From Chlamydia pneumoniae TW-183 (lineage in GTDB: Bacteria > Chlamydiota > Chlamydiia > Chlamydiales > Chlamydiaceae), in assembly GCF_000007205.1 (NCBI RefSeq), contig NC_005043.1:1054001-1118000 (forward strand): 64,000 nt of DNA, in the 5' to 3' direction. Positions 1-10,884 of the stretch are shown in pieces. Position 1 is the first letter of the stretch. Every line of letters begins with the position of its first letter. The notes under the pieces are model-generated. The model saw only the letters and a program-made list of their open reading frames with translations. It had not been told where the DNA came from and did not search any database. A program made the translations under genes and the position numbers.

Positions 1-624
1 CTTAGGAGCAGGCGGGAAAAAGGTTAGGAGGTCTTCTTGAAGCTCTAACTGCGCTGCATCTACAATATCAAGAATGCCCAGCTTTTCAAGAGAATGAATT
101 GGAGATTGCGATACTTTGGCAGTCTCCATAAGGGAAGATAAACCCGGTGGGGACGCATGTTGTAGTAGAATTTTTAAAACAGCCCCTTGAGAAGGATGTA
201 AAACTTCTAATTTTGCAAGAATCTCTTTAGTTTTTGCTTTACTTTGCTTTAAGACGACACGGTAGTGCTGCTTAGGCTGAATCACATTCGAAGAGATAGC
301 GGGAAGAAATAATTTTAGAGTTTTCCCAAGAGGAGCAAAGTAGTATTGGCTGATCCAAAATAGCAAGTCTAGAAGATCTTGAGGAAGGACAATCTCTGAA
401 TCGGATAATCCTAAGATAGGTAAAATTTTCTTACATTGGGTCGTTGTTTTTATTTGATAAATAACTCCAACTTTTTTCCCTCCCCGTAAAGAGATAGTAA
501 CAGCAGTTCCTTTAGTAATGTGCTCTAGATTTTCAGGAACGCCATAATCGAGTACCTTGTTGATGTTAGAGCCTACGATGACTTCGGCGTATAGGCGAAA
601 GGTAGACGATTCAATATAGCCCAT
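1..624 (-). CDS. priA: Primosomal protein N' (PriA helicase), N-terminal part
   Basis: The reading frame is open from an ATG at 624 to the window edge (208 codons). An in-frame stop lies about 15 codons upstream, so 624 is the only sensible ATG. The first 60 residues fit the PriA N-terminal 3'-DNA-end binding domain: a strand with a potential YAEVIVG motif, then LDYGVPENLE and a glycine-rich RGGKKVGVIY turn. PriA reloads the replicative helicase at stalled forks; the helicase and zinc-binding domains lie outside the window. The start overlaps the end of the upstream gene by 52 bases, so the two are probably translated from one message. Confidence comes from the N-terminal pattern and the matching neighbourhood in C. 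trachomatis (priA next to CT779-CT782). Confidence 0.85.
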   Translation of the reverse strand, partial: MGYIESSTFRLYAEVIVGSNINKVLDYGVPENLEHITKGTAVTISLRGGKKVGVIYQIKTTTQCKKILPILGLSDSEIVLPQDLLDLLFWISQYYFAPLGKTLKLFLPAISSNVIQPKQHYRVVLKQSKAKTKEILAKLEVLHPSQGAVLKILLQHASPPGLSSLMETAKVSQSPIHSLEKLGILDIVDAAQLELQEDLLTFFPPAPK

Positions 625-1250
625 AGATTTCGTTTTAGCTGTGAATCTTTTTCATACTCTAGTGAAGAATAGAGGGGAAGAAAGATACATCCATTTTGTG
701 TCAGAGATTGATGATAATCAGTTGTAGGAATTTTATAACGGATCACATTTAAAGGGGCTAGAGCTAAAAAAAAATTGGGGTTGTTTACGAAGATATTCGT
801 CTTCGCATGAATCAAAGTCAACTTTGTAGGGAAAAGTTGTTGCGTAAGAATTTTTGCTAATCTGTTAAAAAACAGCACTTCTTCGTTGTTTTCTTCATAA
901 ACAAAAATAGAGCAGGGGATCTTCGGAGCAGGAAGACTACAATCTTTTAAAGCGGGATATTTCTCTTTTAAAATAGCATTTTGTGACAGGTCTGGATGCA
1001 GAGGAACACATTTCCAATCTGAAGGCTTAGTCTTTTCTTGAGAAAGATTTGTCGGTGGAGGAGGGGTGATTGGTTGGGGTTCTGCATTGGGGACTTCTAC
1101 AGCTTTCTCAGGTATAGAAGAAACACTTGCAGAGATTGCAGTATTCGGAAGAGTTACATTCAGGAGAGATGCAAGTGTTGGATAGAGTTCCTCAGAATAA
1201 CGATCCAAAAGTTGACAGAGAGTGTCATGAAAATTTTGAGAGTTTTCCAT
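573..1250 (-). CDS. Conserved chlamydial hypothetical protein upstream of priA
   Basis: A 225-residue protein of unknown function. It has no signal peptide or membrane segment. It begins with an acidic and hydrophobic helical stretch, has a proline-rich linker around residues 58-68 (EPQPITPPPPTN), and a more globular second half rich in aromatic and hydrophobic residues. Its 3' end overlaps the priA start by 52 bases in another frame, which suggests coupled expression and limits change in both. Its position between priA and a thioredoxin gene corresponds to C. trachomatis CT779, also uncharacterised. I infer a soluble cytoplasmic protein but do not assign a function. Confidence 0.75.
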   Translation of the reverse strand: MENSQNFHDTLCQLLDRYSEELYPTLASLLNVTLPNTAISASVSSIPEKAVEVPNAEPQPITPPPPTNLSQEKTKPSDWKCVPLHPDLSQNAILKEKYPALKDCSLPAPKIPCSIFVYEENNEEVLFFNRLAKILTQQLFPTKLTLIHAKTNIFVNNPNFFLALAPLNVIRYKIPTTDYHQSLTQNGCIFLPLYSSLEYEKDSQLKRNLWAILNRLPFAYTPKSS

Positions 1251-1409
1251 AAATAGCCAATGTTTCTAAAAAAGAGAGGTACGTTTTGGTACCCATAAAA
1301 GGAGAGCTCTCTGTGGATAAGAATTTCTATTCTTATTTTATCCTAAATCAGATAATAGTGTCATCATACTCAACAAACTTATTCGACACGTTTTTTTAAG
1401 GATAGTGAC

Positions 1410-1910
1410 ATGAAATTTTGGTTGCAAGGATGTGCTTTTGTCGGTTGTCTGCTATTGACTTTACCTTGTTGTGCTGCACGAAGACGTGCTTCTGGAGAAA
1501 ATTTGCAACAAACTCGTCCTATAGCAGCTGCAAATCTACAATGGGAGAGCTATGCAGAAGCTCTTGAACATTCTAAACAAGATCACAAACCTATTTGTCT
1601 TTTCTTTACAGGATCAGACTGGTGTATGTGGTGCATAAAAATGCAAGACCAGATTTTGCAAAGCTCTGAGTTTAAGCATTTTGCGGGTGTGCATCTGCAT
1701 ATGGTTGAAGTTGATTTCCCCCAAAAGAATCATCAACCTGAAGAGCAGCGCCAAAAAAATCAAGAACTGAAAGCTCAATATAAAGTTACAGGATTCCCCG
1801 AACTGGTCTTCATAGATGCAGAAGGAAAACAGCTTGCTCGCATGGGATTTGAGCCTGGTGGTGGAGCTGCTTACGTAAGCAAGGTGAAGTCTGCTCTTAA
1901 ACTACGTTAA
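1410..1910 (+). CDS. Secreted thioredoxin-like disulfide oxidoreductase
   Basis: A 166-residue protein with an N-terminal hydrophobic signal segment (residues 3-21) that contains several cysteines. A thioredoxin fold follows. The active site is W-C-M-W-C (C72 and C75) after the strand ICLFFTGSDW; the cis-Pro region is visible as TGFPELVFID. This is the thioredoxin_7/DUF255-like branch, expected to act in the periplasm. Chlamydiae rely on disulfide cross-linked outer membrane proteins, so a role in making or reshuffling those bonds is likely but inferred. AAGGA lies about 9 bases upstream of the ATG. It matches C. trachomatis CT780 in position. This is the only one of four thioredoxin-like proteins in the window that keeps both active-site cysteines. 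Confidence 0.85.
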   Translation: MKFWLQGCAFVGCLLLTLPCCAARRRASGENLQQTRPIAAANLQWESYAEALEHSKQDHKPICLFFTGSDWCMWCIKMQDQILQSSEFKHFAGVHLHMVEVDFPQKNHQPEEQRQKNQELKAQYKVTGFPELVFIDAEGKQLARMGFEPGGGAAYVSKVKSALKLR

Positions 1911-1926
1911 GGGATTTTATAACTTA

Positions 1927-2003
1927 TTTTTGAGACCTTCCTTTTTTAAGTTGAATGTGAGAACTTTCTTACAAACCCTTGGATTAGGATAAGGTCTCAA
2001 AAA
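1927..2003. repeat. Inverted repeat between convergent genes
   Basis: A perfect 13-base inverted repeat (1927-1939 and 1991-2003, TTTTTGAGACCTT and its complement) encloses 51 bases. It fills the gap between the thioredoxin stop (1910) and the stop of the opposing CHLPS gene (2017). The long loop and lack of a T-run after the second arm make it unlike a standard intrinsic terminator, but it could still end transcription from both sides. Confidence 0.5.
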
Positions 2004-2016
2004 AGTGCGTAGGATA

Positions 2017-3159
2017 TTAATCAGGTTGCTGAGACTTTCTGTTTTCAGAATCTAAATAATTAGAGATCACTGCTGCTAATCTGTCTACTACATTTGGACT
2101 GAGAGGATTTAGATGGAGAAGATCCCTTTCGGGTATAGGAATTTTAGTCCCCGAGGTTTTTACTTCAGGAAGCTCTAGAAAAGGTGTTGCTACGCAATTT
2201 TCTCTTTCGAAGAGGCCGTCGCTAATGAGTTCTTGATCATGATTAGAGTTGTAAATGAAAATTTCGGGACAACGCAATCTTTCGCTAGGTTTCACAGAGT
2301 CTATGTTCCAACCAACGAGTTTTATAATCGCGGAAGCTATGGGCTTACAAATTTGATTCGCGACATCTGCTAGAGAGCGAGGGCCCCGATCTTTTACAAC
2401 AATCCATGAAGTTCCATCACTGCCATCAGTGACCTCACGATCTAGAGCAGCAGCTTGGACACTAGTTCCCAAAGAGTATCCGAAAGCTATGATTTGATTG
2501 GCTTTAGGACCTGTCTCTTCATCTCGTAGGTAGCGTACGCATGCCTGATACGATTTAACCAGATTTTCTCGTTTCGCTTCTCCTTTGCTGGACATAATTC
2601 CAGGATAGTTGAACACAAGAAGATTCGAGCCGGTTGCTTTGGCTAGCTGGTGTAGAGAGGAATCGCCCCGATCGAACAGGTTTTCCATCAATCCAGAGTT
2701 TCCTTGAGAATAAAGAATCCACCTGTGGGGAAGAGCATGAGGTATCTTTATAGCTAAGCTATCAACCACCAAATCGTCATATTGTATAACCACACGATCG
2801 GCAGCTGAGATTTCCTTAAGGCTTAGGAGTTGTTTAATATGGGACAGAAAGGTCATTCGCCGAATTGCCACAGCTGTTTTTGACATGCTCTGAGATATGA
2901 TAGAAGATGGGAGAATGAAAAACTGACAGGTTTTCTTGAGTACCCACAATAACGCTAAGGGAAGGAACAGAATGATTGAGATAATAAACTTCACAATATT
3001 CCAAATCGTTCCTAGAACTTTAAATAAGGTGGGATGGGCCTTCCGTCTTTCAGAAGCTATCTCTGTTTTTTTTGAAGAGAACATGATTAAAGACGGCTTT
3101 GGATCCGTCTCTAGAATCGTATCATCACGAAAGTTTATTGGGGTAGGGGATGGGATCAT
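2017..3159 (-). CDS. CHLPS 43-kDa-like protein, alpha/beta-hydrolase fold (copy 1)
   Basis: A 380-residue member of the Chlamydia-only CHLPS family (DUF818). After about 45 polar residues comes a strongly hydrophobic segment (about 47-85), then an alpha/beta-hydrolase-like region: HRWILYSQGNSG, LLVFNYPG and the nucleophile elbow GYSLG (Ser229). Candidate triad partners are Asp308 in HDQELI and His349 in DLLHLNP, so this copy keeps a plausible complete Ser-Asp-His set. The substrate is unknown. The membrane segment suggests anchoring in a bacterial or inclusion membrane, which is inference. It is the last of three tandem paralogues on this strand; gaps of 71 and 174 bases leave room for separate promoters. 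The start is ATG with a weak AGGAC upstream. Confidence 0.85.
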   Translation of the reverse strand: MIPSPTPINFRDDTILETDPKPSLIMFSSKKTEIASERRKAHPTLFKVLGTIWNIVKFIISIILFLPLALLWVLKKTCQFFILPSSIISQSMSKTAVAIRRMTFLSHIKQLLSLKEISAADRVVIQYDDLVVDSLAIKIPHALPHRWILYSQGNSGLMENLFDRGDSSLHQLAKATGSNLLVFNYPGIMSSKGEAKRENLVKSYQACVRYLRDEETGPKANQIIAFGYSLGTSVQAAALDREVTDGSDGTSWIVVKDRGPRSLADVANQICKPIASAIIKLVGWNIDSVKPSERLRCPEIFIYNSNHDQELISDGLFERENCVATPFLELPEVKTSGTKIPIPERDLLHLNPLSPNVVDRLAAVISNYLDSENRKSQQPD

Positions 3160-3230
3160 ACAAGAGTCCTAAATTTTAGGTACACAGAGTATAAAGAGAA
3201 CAAAAGAAAAAGAATACGCATTATAATTTT

Positions 3231-4358
3231 TTAATTTTTTCTAGAGAGACTCTCAAGGATTGCTTCAGCAAGCTTTTGTATTGTAGGGTGTTTCAGAGGG
3301 CTTGAGTGGAGTAGATTTACCTCTCCTATAAATTTTTTACTCCTGGCAAATGGGGTTCGTTTTATTGCATGAGCAAGAGTAAACTCCGGGAGCAATGCGG
3401 TATCATCACCAACTTCTGAAGGGCGAAATCGATCCGCAGAATAAACAAGAATTTCTGGGCAAGGAAGCTCTCGGCTGTTTTTTTCCGCATCCATTTTCCA
3501 TCGAGCGAGGACTGCGATGAGTTTTCCTATTGGCCCGAAGAAACTATTAGCAGCTGCGGGTAAAGAGTGGGGAGCACGGTCTTTGACTGCTACCCAAGAA
3601 GTCTCGCTATTTGTAAAAGGATTTTTTTGCAAAGCTGCAGACTGGACTACCCCTCCTAAGGAATATCCGTAGGTGATGATTTCGTTAGCCCCAGGGCCCT
3701 GAATTTTATCTTGTAGGTACTTTGCACATAGATTATGAGCTGTCGCTAGGTTCTCTAAGTTCAATTTTCCTGTGCTCGACTTAACCCCAGGATAGTTGTA
3801 AATTAGGATATTAGCGCCTAGCAGTTTAGCTAACTCTTTCCAGGAGAGAAACAAGGAATCTTTCAGGCCTATCATGTCTTCGAGGAAATCTCCACTTCCT
3901 AGAGAAATCAGCAGCCAACGTTTAGGCCTTGCCGTACTGAAATGTATTGCTAAAGTATCAATGGTAAGATGGTCTTGTTGGATCGTGATTCTTTTACTTT
4001 CCGAGACTGCTGGGTCTTTGAAAGAGGGATCTAGATTCTTTACAAAATAATCTTGTATTTCCTGTTCCAAACGATACTTTTTAAAGCAGGTTTTCAAGAC
4101 GCTGTAAAGCATCGAAGAACGGGGGAAAAGAGCCAAGGAACATACTAATTGACATAACCAATAAATTCCCAGGGGCGGAATAATCAGACCGATTAAGAGT
4201 TTGAAAATTTTAACAATGATCGTAACAATTTTGGTGAGTATGGGGTGCTTCTTACTAAAGTCACTTAACTGCTTGGCGTGTGTTGACGAAAAATAGGAAA
4301 CTGGATGAGGATTTGAAAATATTCCTGACAAAATATCAGACCTGTTTGAAAGATTCAA
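3231..4358 (-). CDS. CHLPS 43-kDa-like protein, alpha/beta-hydrolase fold (copy 2)
   Basis: A 375-residue paralogue of its two neighbours. Shared blocks are the N-terminal YFSSTHAKQL-type motif, a hydrophobic stretch at about 45-77, RWLLISLGSG, ILIYNYPGVKSSTG, and the elbow GYSLGG (Ser233). His351 sits in NLLHSSPLK, aligned with His349 of copy 1. The Asp is less certain: YSADRFRP is nearest. No ATG fits the N terminus; the family-like start is a TTG at 4358, and an in-frame stop lies about nine codons further up. It shares more with copy 3 than with copy 1 (for example KIFKxLIGLIIxPLGIYWLCQ), so copies 2 and 3 probably arose by the later duplication. Confidence 0.82.
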   Translation of the reverse strand: MNLSNRSDILSGIFSNPHPVSYFSSTHAKQLSDFSKKHPILTKIVTIIVKIFKLLIGLIIPPLGIYWLCQLVCSLALFPRSSMLYSVLKTCFKKYRLEQEIQDYFVKNLDPSFKDPAVSESKRITIQQDHLTIDTLAIHFSTARPKRWLLISLGSGDFLEDMIGLKDSLFLSWKELAKLLGANILIYNYPGVKSSTGKLNLENLATAHNLCAKYLQDKIQGPGANEIITYGYSLGGVVQSAALQKNPFTNSETSWVAVKDRAPHSLPAAANSFFGPIGKLIAVLARWKMDAEKNSRELPCPEILVYSADRFRPSEVGDDTALLPEFTLAHAIKRTPFARSKKFIGEVNLLHSSPLKHPTIQKLAEAILESLSRKN

Positions 4359-4532
4359 AAGAGTGAATGCGAAATCCTTACGTCTCTAATCTCAAGGGAC
4401 TGGGGACGTCAGGTCAAACAAAGTTCAGTGTTATCGGCGGCTGTTTTTCGCGCTTATATTATAACGGTGTCCTTAGAAAGATTAAATAGTTAAGTGCCTT
4501 TAAATCTGATTCTTAAGGAGCATCCCTTCTTT

Positions 4533-5642
4533 CTAAGAGAGCTTTTTCAAAATTGGTGTGGCAAGAGCCACTCTTGTTTTGCTGTCGATGGGATCGATAT
4601 CAGACGATAATCGTACTTCTATAAATTCTTTATTTTGAACATAGGGACTATTTTTTATCGCATGAGCGAGAGTAAGTTCAGGTGCTAAGAGCTTGTTCTG
4701 TCTGACTGTTGATCTTCGTAAGGAATCCGTAGGATAGAGAAAAATTTCTAGGCAGGGAAGGTCTTGGCTTCTCTCTACGGCTTTGGTCCCCCAGCCAAAA
4801 AGACGAGCTACTAGCTTTCCTATGCGTCTGCAACTGTGGAAACCTTCTGGAGATATAAAGAGAGGACACCTATCTTTGACTGCTATCCAAGTAGTATCAT
4901 CGTTTGCAACAATCTTCTGGTCTCGCAATGCTTCTGCTTGTATCAAACCTCCTAGGGAGTACCCATAGGTAATGATTTCTTTTGCTCCAGGGCCCTGTTC
5001 TTTATCTTTAAGGTATCTTGTACAAATATTATGAGCTGATGCTAGGTCCTTTAGGCTGCTGCTCCCTGTGCTGGACATGACTCCGGGGTAGTTATAAACG
5101 AGTATATTGGCCCCTATCAACTTGGCAAATCTTTGCCAAGAATCAAAGATCTCCTTACAAGCGATTTCTTCCAAGCTACAGTCACTTCCTAAAGAAATGA
5201 GCATCCAACGATTCGTAGGTGCTTGTGAAAGGCATATTTCCAAAGTGTCGATGAGAACATTATCCTGGAGGATAGGAACTCGTCTCATGGAAGCAACGCG
5301 GTTTTTCGAGGAATAATCTTGCAAAGCATGCAAATAATTAGTTTTTAAGGTTTTAGTGTTGGGTTGCTTCTTGAAAATTTTTAATAAATTCTTGGAAGGG
5401 AGAATCGAGTTTGTACAAAGCGTTTGACATAGCCAGTAGATTCCTAAGGGAAGGATGATCAGCCCTATCAGAACTTTAAAAATTTTAATAATTACAGAAG
5501 CAATCCGTGTAAGCACGGGATGCCTGTCTTTAAACTCATGAAGTTTTTGGGCGCGTGTTGAAGAAAAATAAGTCGCTTGTGGAGAAGGGTGGGAATGTAA
5601 AATATCCTCAACAAACGCATTACTTCCGTGAATTGGAGCCAT
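4533..5642 (-). CDS. CHLPS 43-kDa-like protein, alpha/beta-hydrolase fold (copy 3, catalytic His missing)
   Basis: A 369-residue paralogue and the first gene of the tandem set. It has the same build: YFSSTRAQKL near the N terminus, hydrophobic residues about 48-73, RWMLISLGSD, ILVYNYPGVMSSTG, and GYSLGG with Ser229. The C terminus differs: where copies 1 and 2 have DLLH or NLLH, this one reads EVRLSSDIDP, and no histidine follows. If that histidine is catalytic, this copy is probably inactive as a hydrolase or uses another residue. ATG start with AGGAAA upstream. A run of nine Gs lies about 70 bases upstream of the start and could affect its promoter. Confidence 0.82.
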   Translation of the reverse strand: MAPIHGSNAFVEDILHSHPSPQATYFSSTRAQKLHEFKDRHPVLTRIASVIIKIFKVLIGLIILPLGIYWLCQTLCTNSILPSKNLLKIFKKQPNTKTLKTNYLHALQDYSSKNRVASMRRVPILQDNVLIDTLEICLSQAPTNRWMLISLGSDCSLEEIACKEIFDSWQRFAKLIGANILVYNYPGVMSSTGSSSLKDLASAHNICTRYLKDKEQGPGAKEIITYGYSLGGLIQAEALRDQKIVANDDTTWIAVKDRCPLFISPEGFHSCRRIGKLVARLFGWGTKAVERSQDLPCLEIFLYPTDSLRRSTVRQNKLLAPELTLAHAIKNSPYVQNKEFIEVRLSSDIDPIDSKTRVALATPILKKLS

Positions 5643-6206
5643 GAACTTTTCCTATAAAATTTAAGTTCTTTTTACGGAACTACTTGGTTTTTGATTTGTT
5701 CGTATAGAGGGGGGGGGTTCAGGTAGAATGTTGCCGATATGGAGTCGTCTAGAGCAGGCTTCAATGTCTGTCCACAAAAGTTTGTGGTCTTTTCTTTATT
5801 GCCATCCAAGAACTGATCTAGCTTTACAGTTAGTAAGATTTTCAGGATCGAATTCTAAGAGAATAAATTTTAAGCAATAAGGGAATAAAAAAGAATCATA
5901 TCTTCACTCGGTTCTGACTTTGTAAAGAAGTTTATCCTCATTCTTGATTACACGAATGTAACCAACTATAAACAAATTTTTTTGAGGAGAAAATTTCTTC
6001 TACTGTTTTGGCCTGAACTCAAGTTGTTTATCTAAAAGAACTTAAAAAATACAACAGCTCTTTCTTTAGAGGATACAGAAAGTCGAGTTATAGATAGAGA
6101 TTTTACTAACTTAAGGATAAATATTAAAATATTTATTTAATATTCCAAGAGTTTTTATTTGATAGTTTCTATTTTTAATTTTAATTTATTAATTCTTTAA
6201 AATAAG
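5643..6206. other. Gene-poor region with divergent starts and a short possible ORF
   Basis: No confident gene. It must hold the promoter of the leftward CHLPS copy 3 and of the rightward Inc-like gene. Just after a G9 tract there is a 50-codon plus-strand frame (ATG 5728 to TAA 5880) with coding-like composition but no homologue I recognise and no strong ribosome site; it may be a gene remnant. From 5880 on the DNA becomes very AT-rich (near-pure A/T at 6121-6206). Confidence 0.5.
5709..5717. repeat. Poly-G tract (G9)
   Basis: Nine consecutive Gs on the plus strand, in otherwise AT-rich DNA between divergent genes. Long G/C runs in C. pneumoniae are known to vary in length between and within isolates, mainly in pmp genes. 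This one lies outside a clear coding region, about 70 bases upstream of CHLPS copy 3. Confidence 0.9.
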
Positions 6207-6936
6207 ATGAGCGAGCTCGCCCCCTGCTCGACAGGATTGCAGGTGGTCCCCCATACGCAGGTCCATCATGCCCTTGATACGCGGAGAGTCATTCTAACGA
6301 TAGCCGCCTGTCTGTCTTTAATTGCAGGAATCGTGTTGGTTGGCTTAGGTGCTGCAGCAATCCTGCCCTCGCTTTTTGGAGTCATTGGAGGAATGATTCT
6401 TATTCTGTTTTCTTCGATCGCCCTCATTTATTTATACAAGAAGACAAGGGAGGTGGATCAGATTGCTCTGGAGCCTCTTCCTGAGATGATTTCTAAAGAT
6501 CAAAGCATTATAGATTTTGTAAAGACACGAGACTATGCATCTTTAGAAAAGAAAGCGACCTTTGCTTATACTCATACTCATTATTACGATGGAAGCATGG
6601 TCTTCTATAGGGAGATCCCTAGATTTATGTTAGGCTCTTATCTCGCGCTTCGCAAAGACATGGACCGCCAAGCTCTTTTTTGAAGAAGGACATCCATGTT
6701 ATGTTGCTCGCCAGGCTTTTAATTCAGGGATTCGACTCTATCGTCAGTTATTTGACATAGAATATTTAACGAAGCTATACAAAAACAAGGATTACGATCC
6801 TGAGCATCGACAAAGTTTAAAAAGCCTAATAGATTGGATGAAATGCGAAGACCATGGGGAAGACTTTTTGCGTCAACATCGGGGCTGTGACTACCCATCT
6901 TCTGGCTATACGGGAATGTTTTTCAAACATTCTTAA
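6207..6936 (+). pseudogene. Inc-like membrane protein, frameshifted at a T6 run
   Basis: The first frame (158 residues, ATG 6207 to TGA 6683) has a polar N terminus, then two closely spaced hydrophobic segments (about residues 28-72) ending in LIYLYKKTR, the bilobed pattern of inclusion membrane proteins. It then has a soluble domain that stops at a run of six Ts (6675-6680). Removing one T, or adding two, lets the protein continue in the adjacent frame through FEEGHPCYVARQAF and RQSLKSLIDWMKCEDH to a TAA at 6934-6936, about 242 residues in all. This is either a broken gene or one switched by slippage. I do not recognise the family. Inc identity is inferred from hydrophobicity only; I see no clear ribosome site. 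Confidence 0.65.
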
Positions 6937-6955
6937 GTCTTTGTCCGCATCCTGA

Positions 6956-10492
<3,537 letters not shown>

Positions 10493-10884
10493 AACTGTAT
10501 CACTCTTGACTCAGGAGTTTGTTGTTATATAGACAGAGAGAATTTAACGTCAGTCTCTTCGGCCTATCCTAACAAAATAAATTTTCTAGATCTATGATTT
10601 TTGCTTTCGAAAATCTTATAGGAGAAAAGATAGCAAATTTCCTTCTTTTCAAAAGAAATAAAAAATCGCATAAATATTCTTAGAATTTCATATTTATTCA
10701 TGCAATAGAAGCTAAACTTTTTTTAGTAGCGAAGTTCAACGTTTTTAAGTAGTGTTTTTTATTTCGTTTTAATAAAAAAAAGACTATACAACAAGAGTCG
10801 CTAGAAAGATGTTCTCGAGGCATATCTGGCCCGCCCTGAATAGAATAAATTGCGTCCTAATCTTAGGAAAGGAGGAGGTAGCCC
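10493..10884. other. Divergent intergenic region, cysS / thioredoxin-like gene
   Basis: 392 bases without a convincing gene. Rich in A/T between 10600 and 10790. A TATACA at 10785-10790 could be the -10 element for the rightward gene but its -35 match is poor. A strong ribosome site (GGAGGAGG) at 10871-10878 marks the start of the next gene. A 63-codon ORF beginning at 10809 overlaps that start in another frame and I do not accept it. Confidence 0.5.

Noticed and set aside
5728..5880. 50-codon plus-strand ORF after the poly-G tract
   Set aside because: Too short, with no clear ribosome site or homologue; noted only as a possible remnant.
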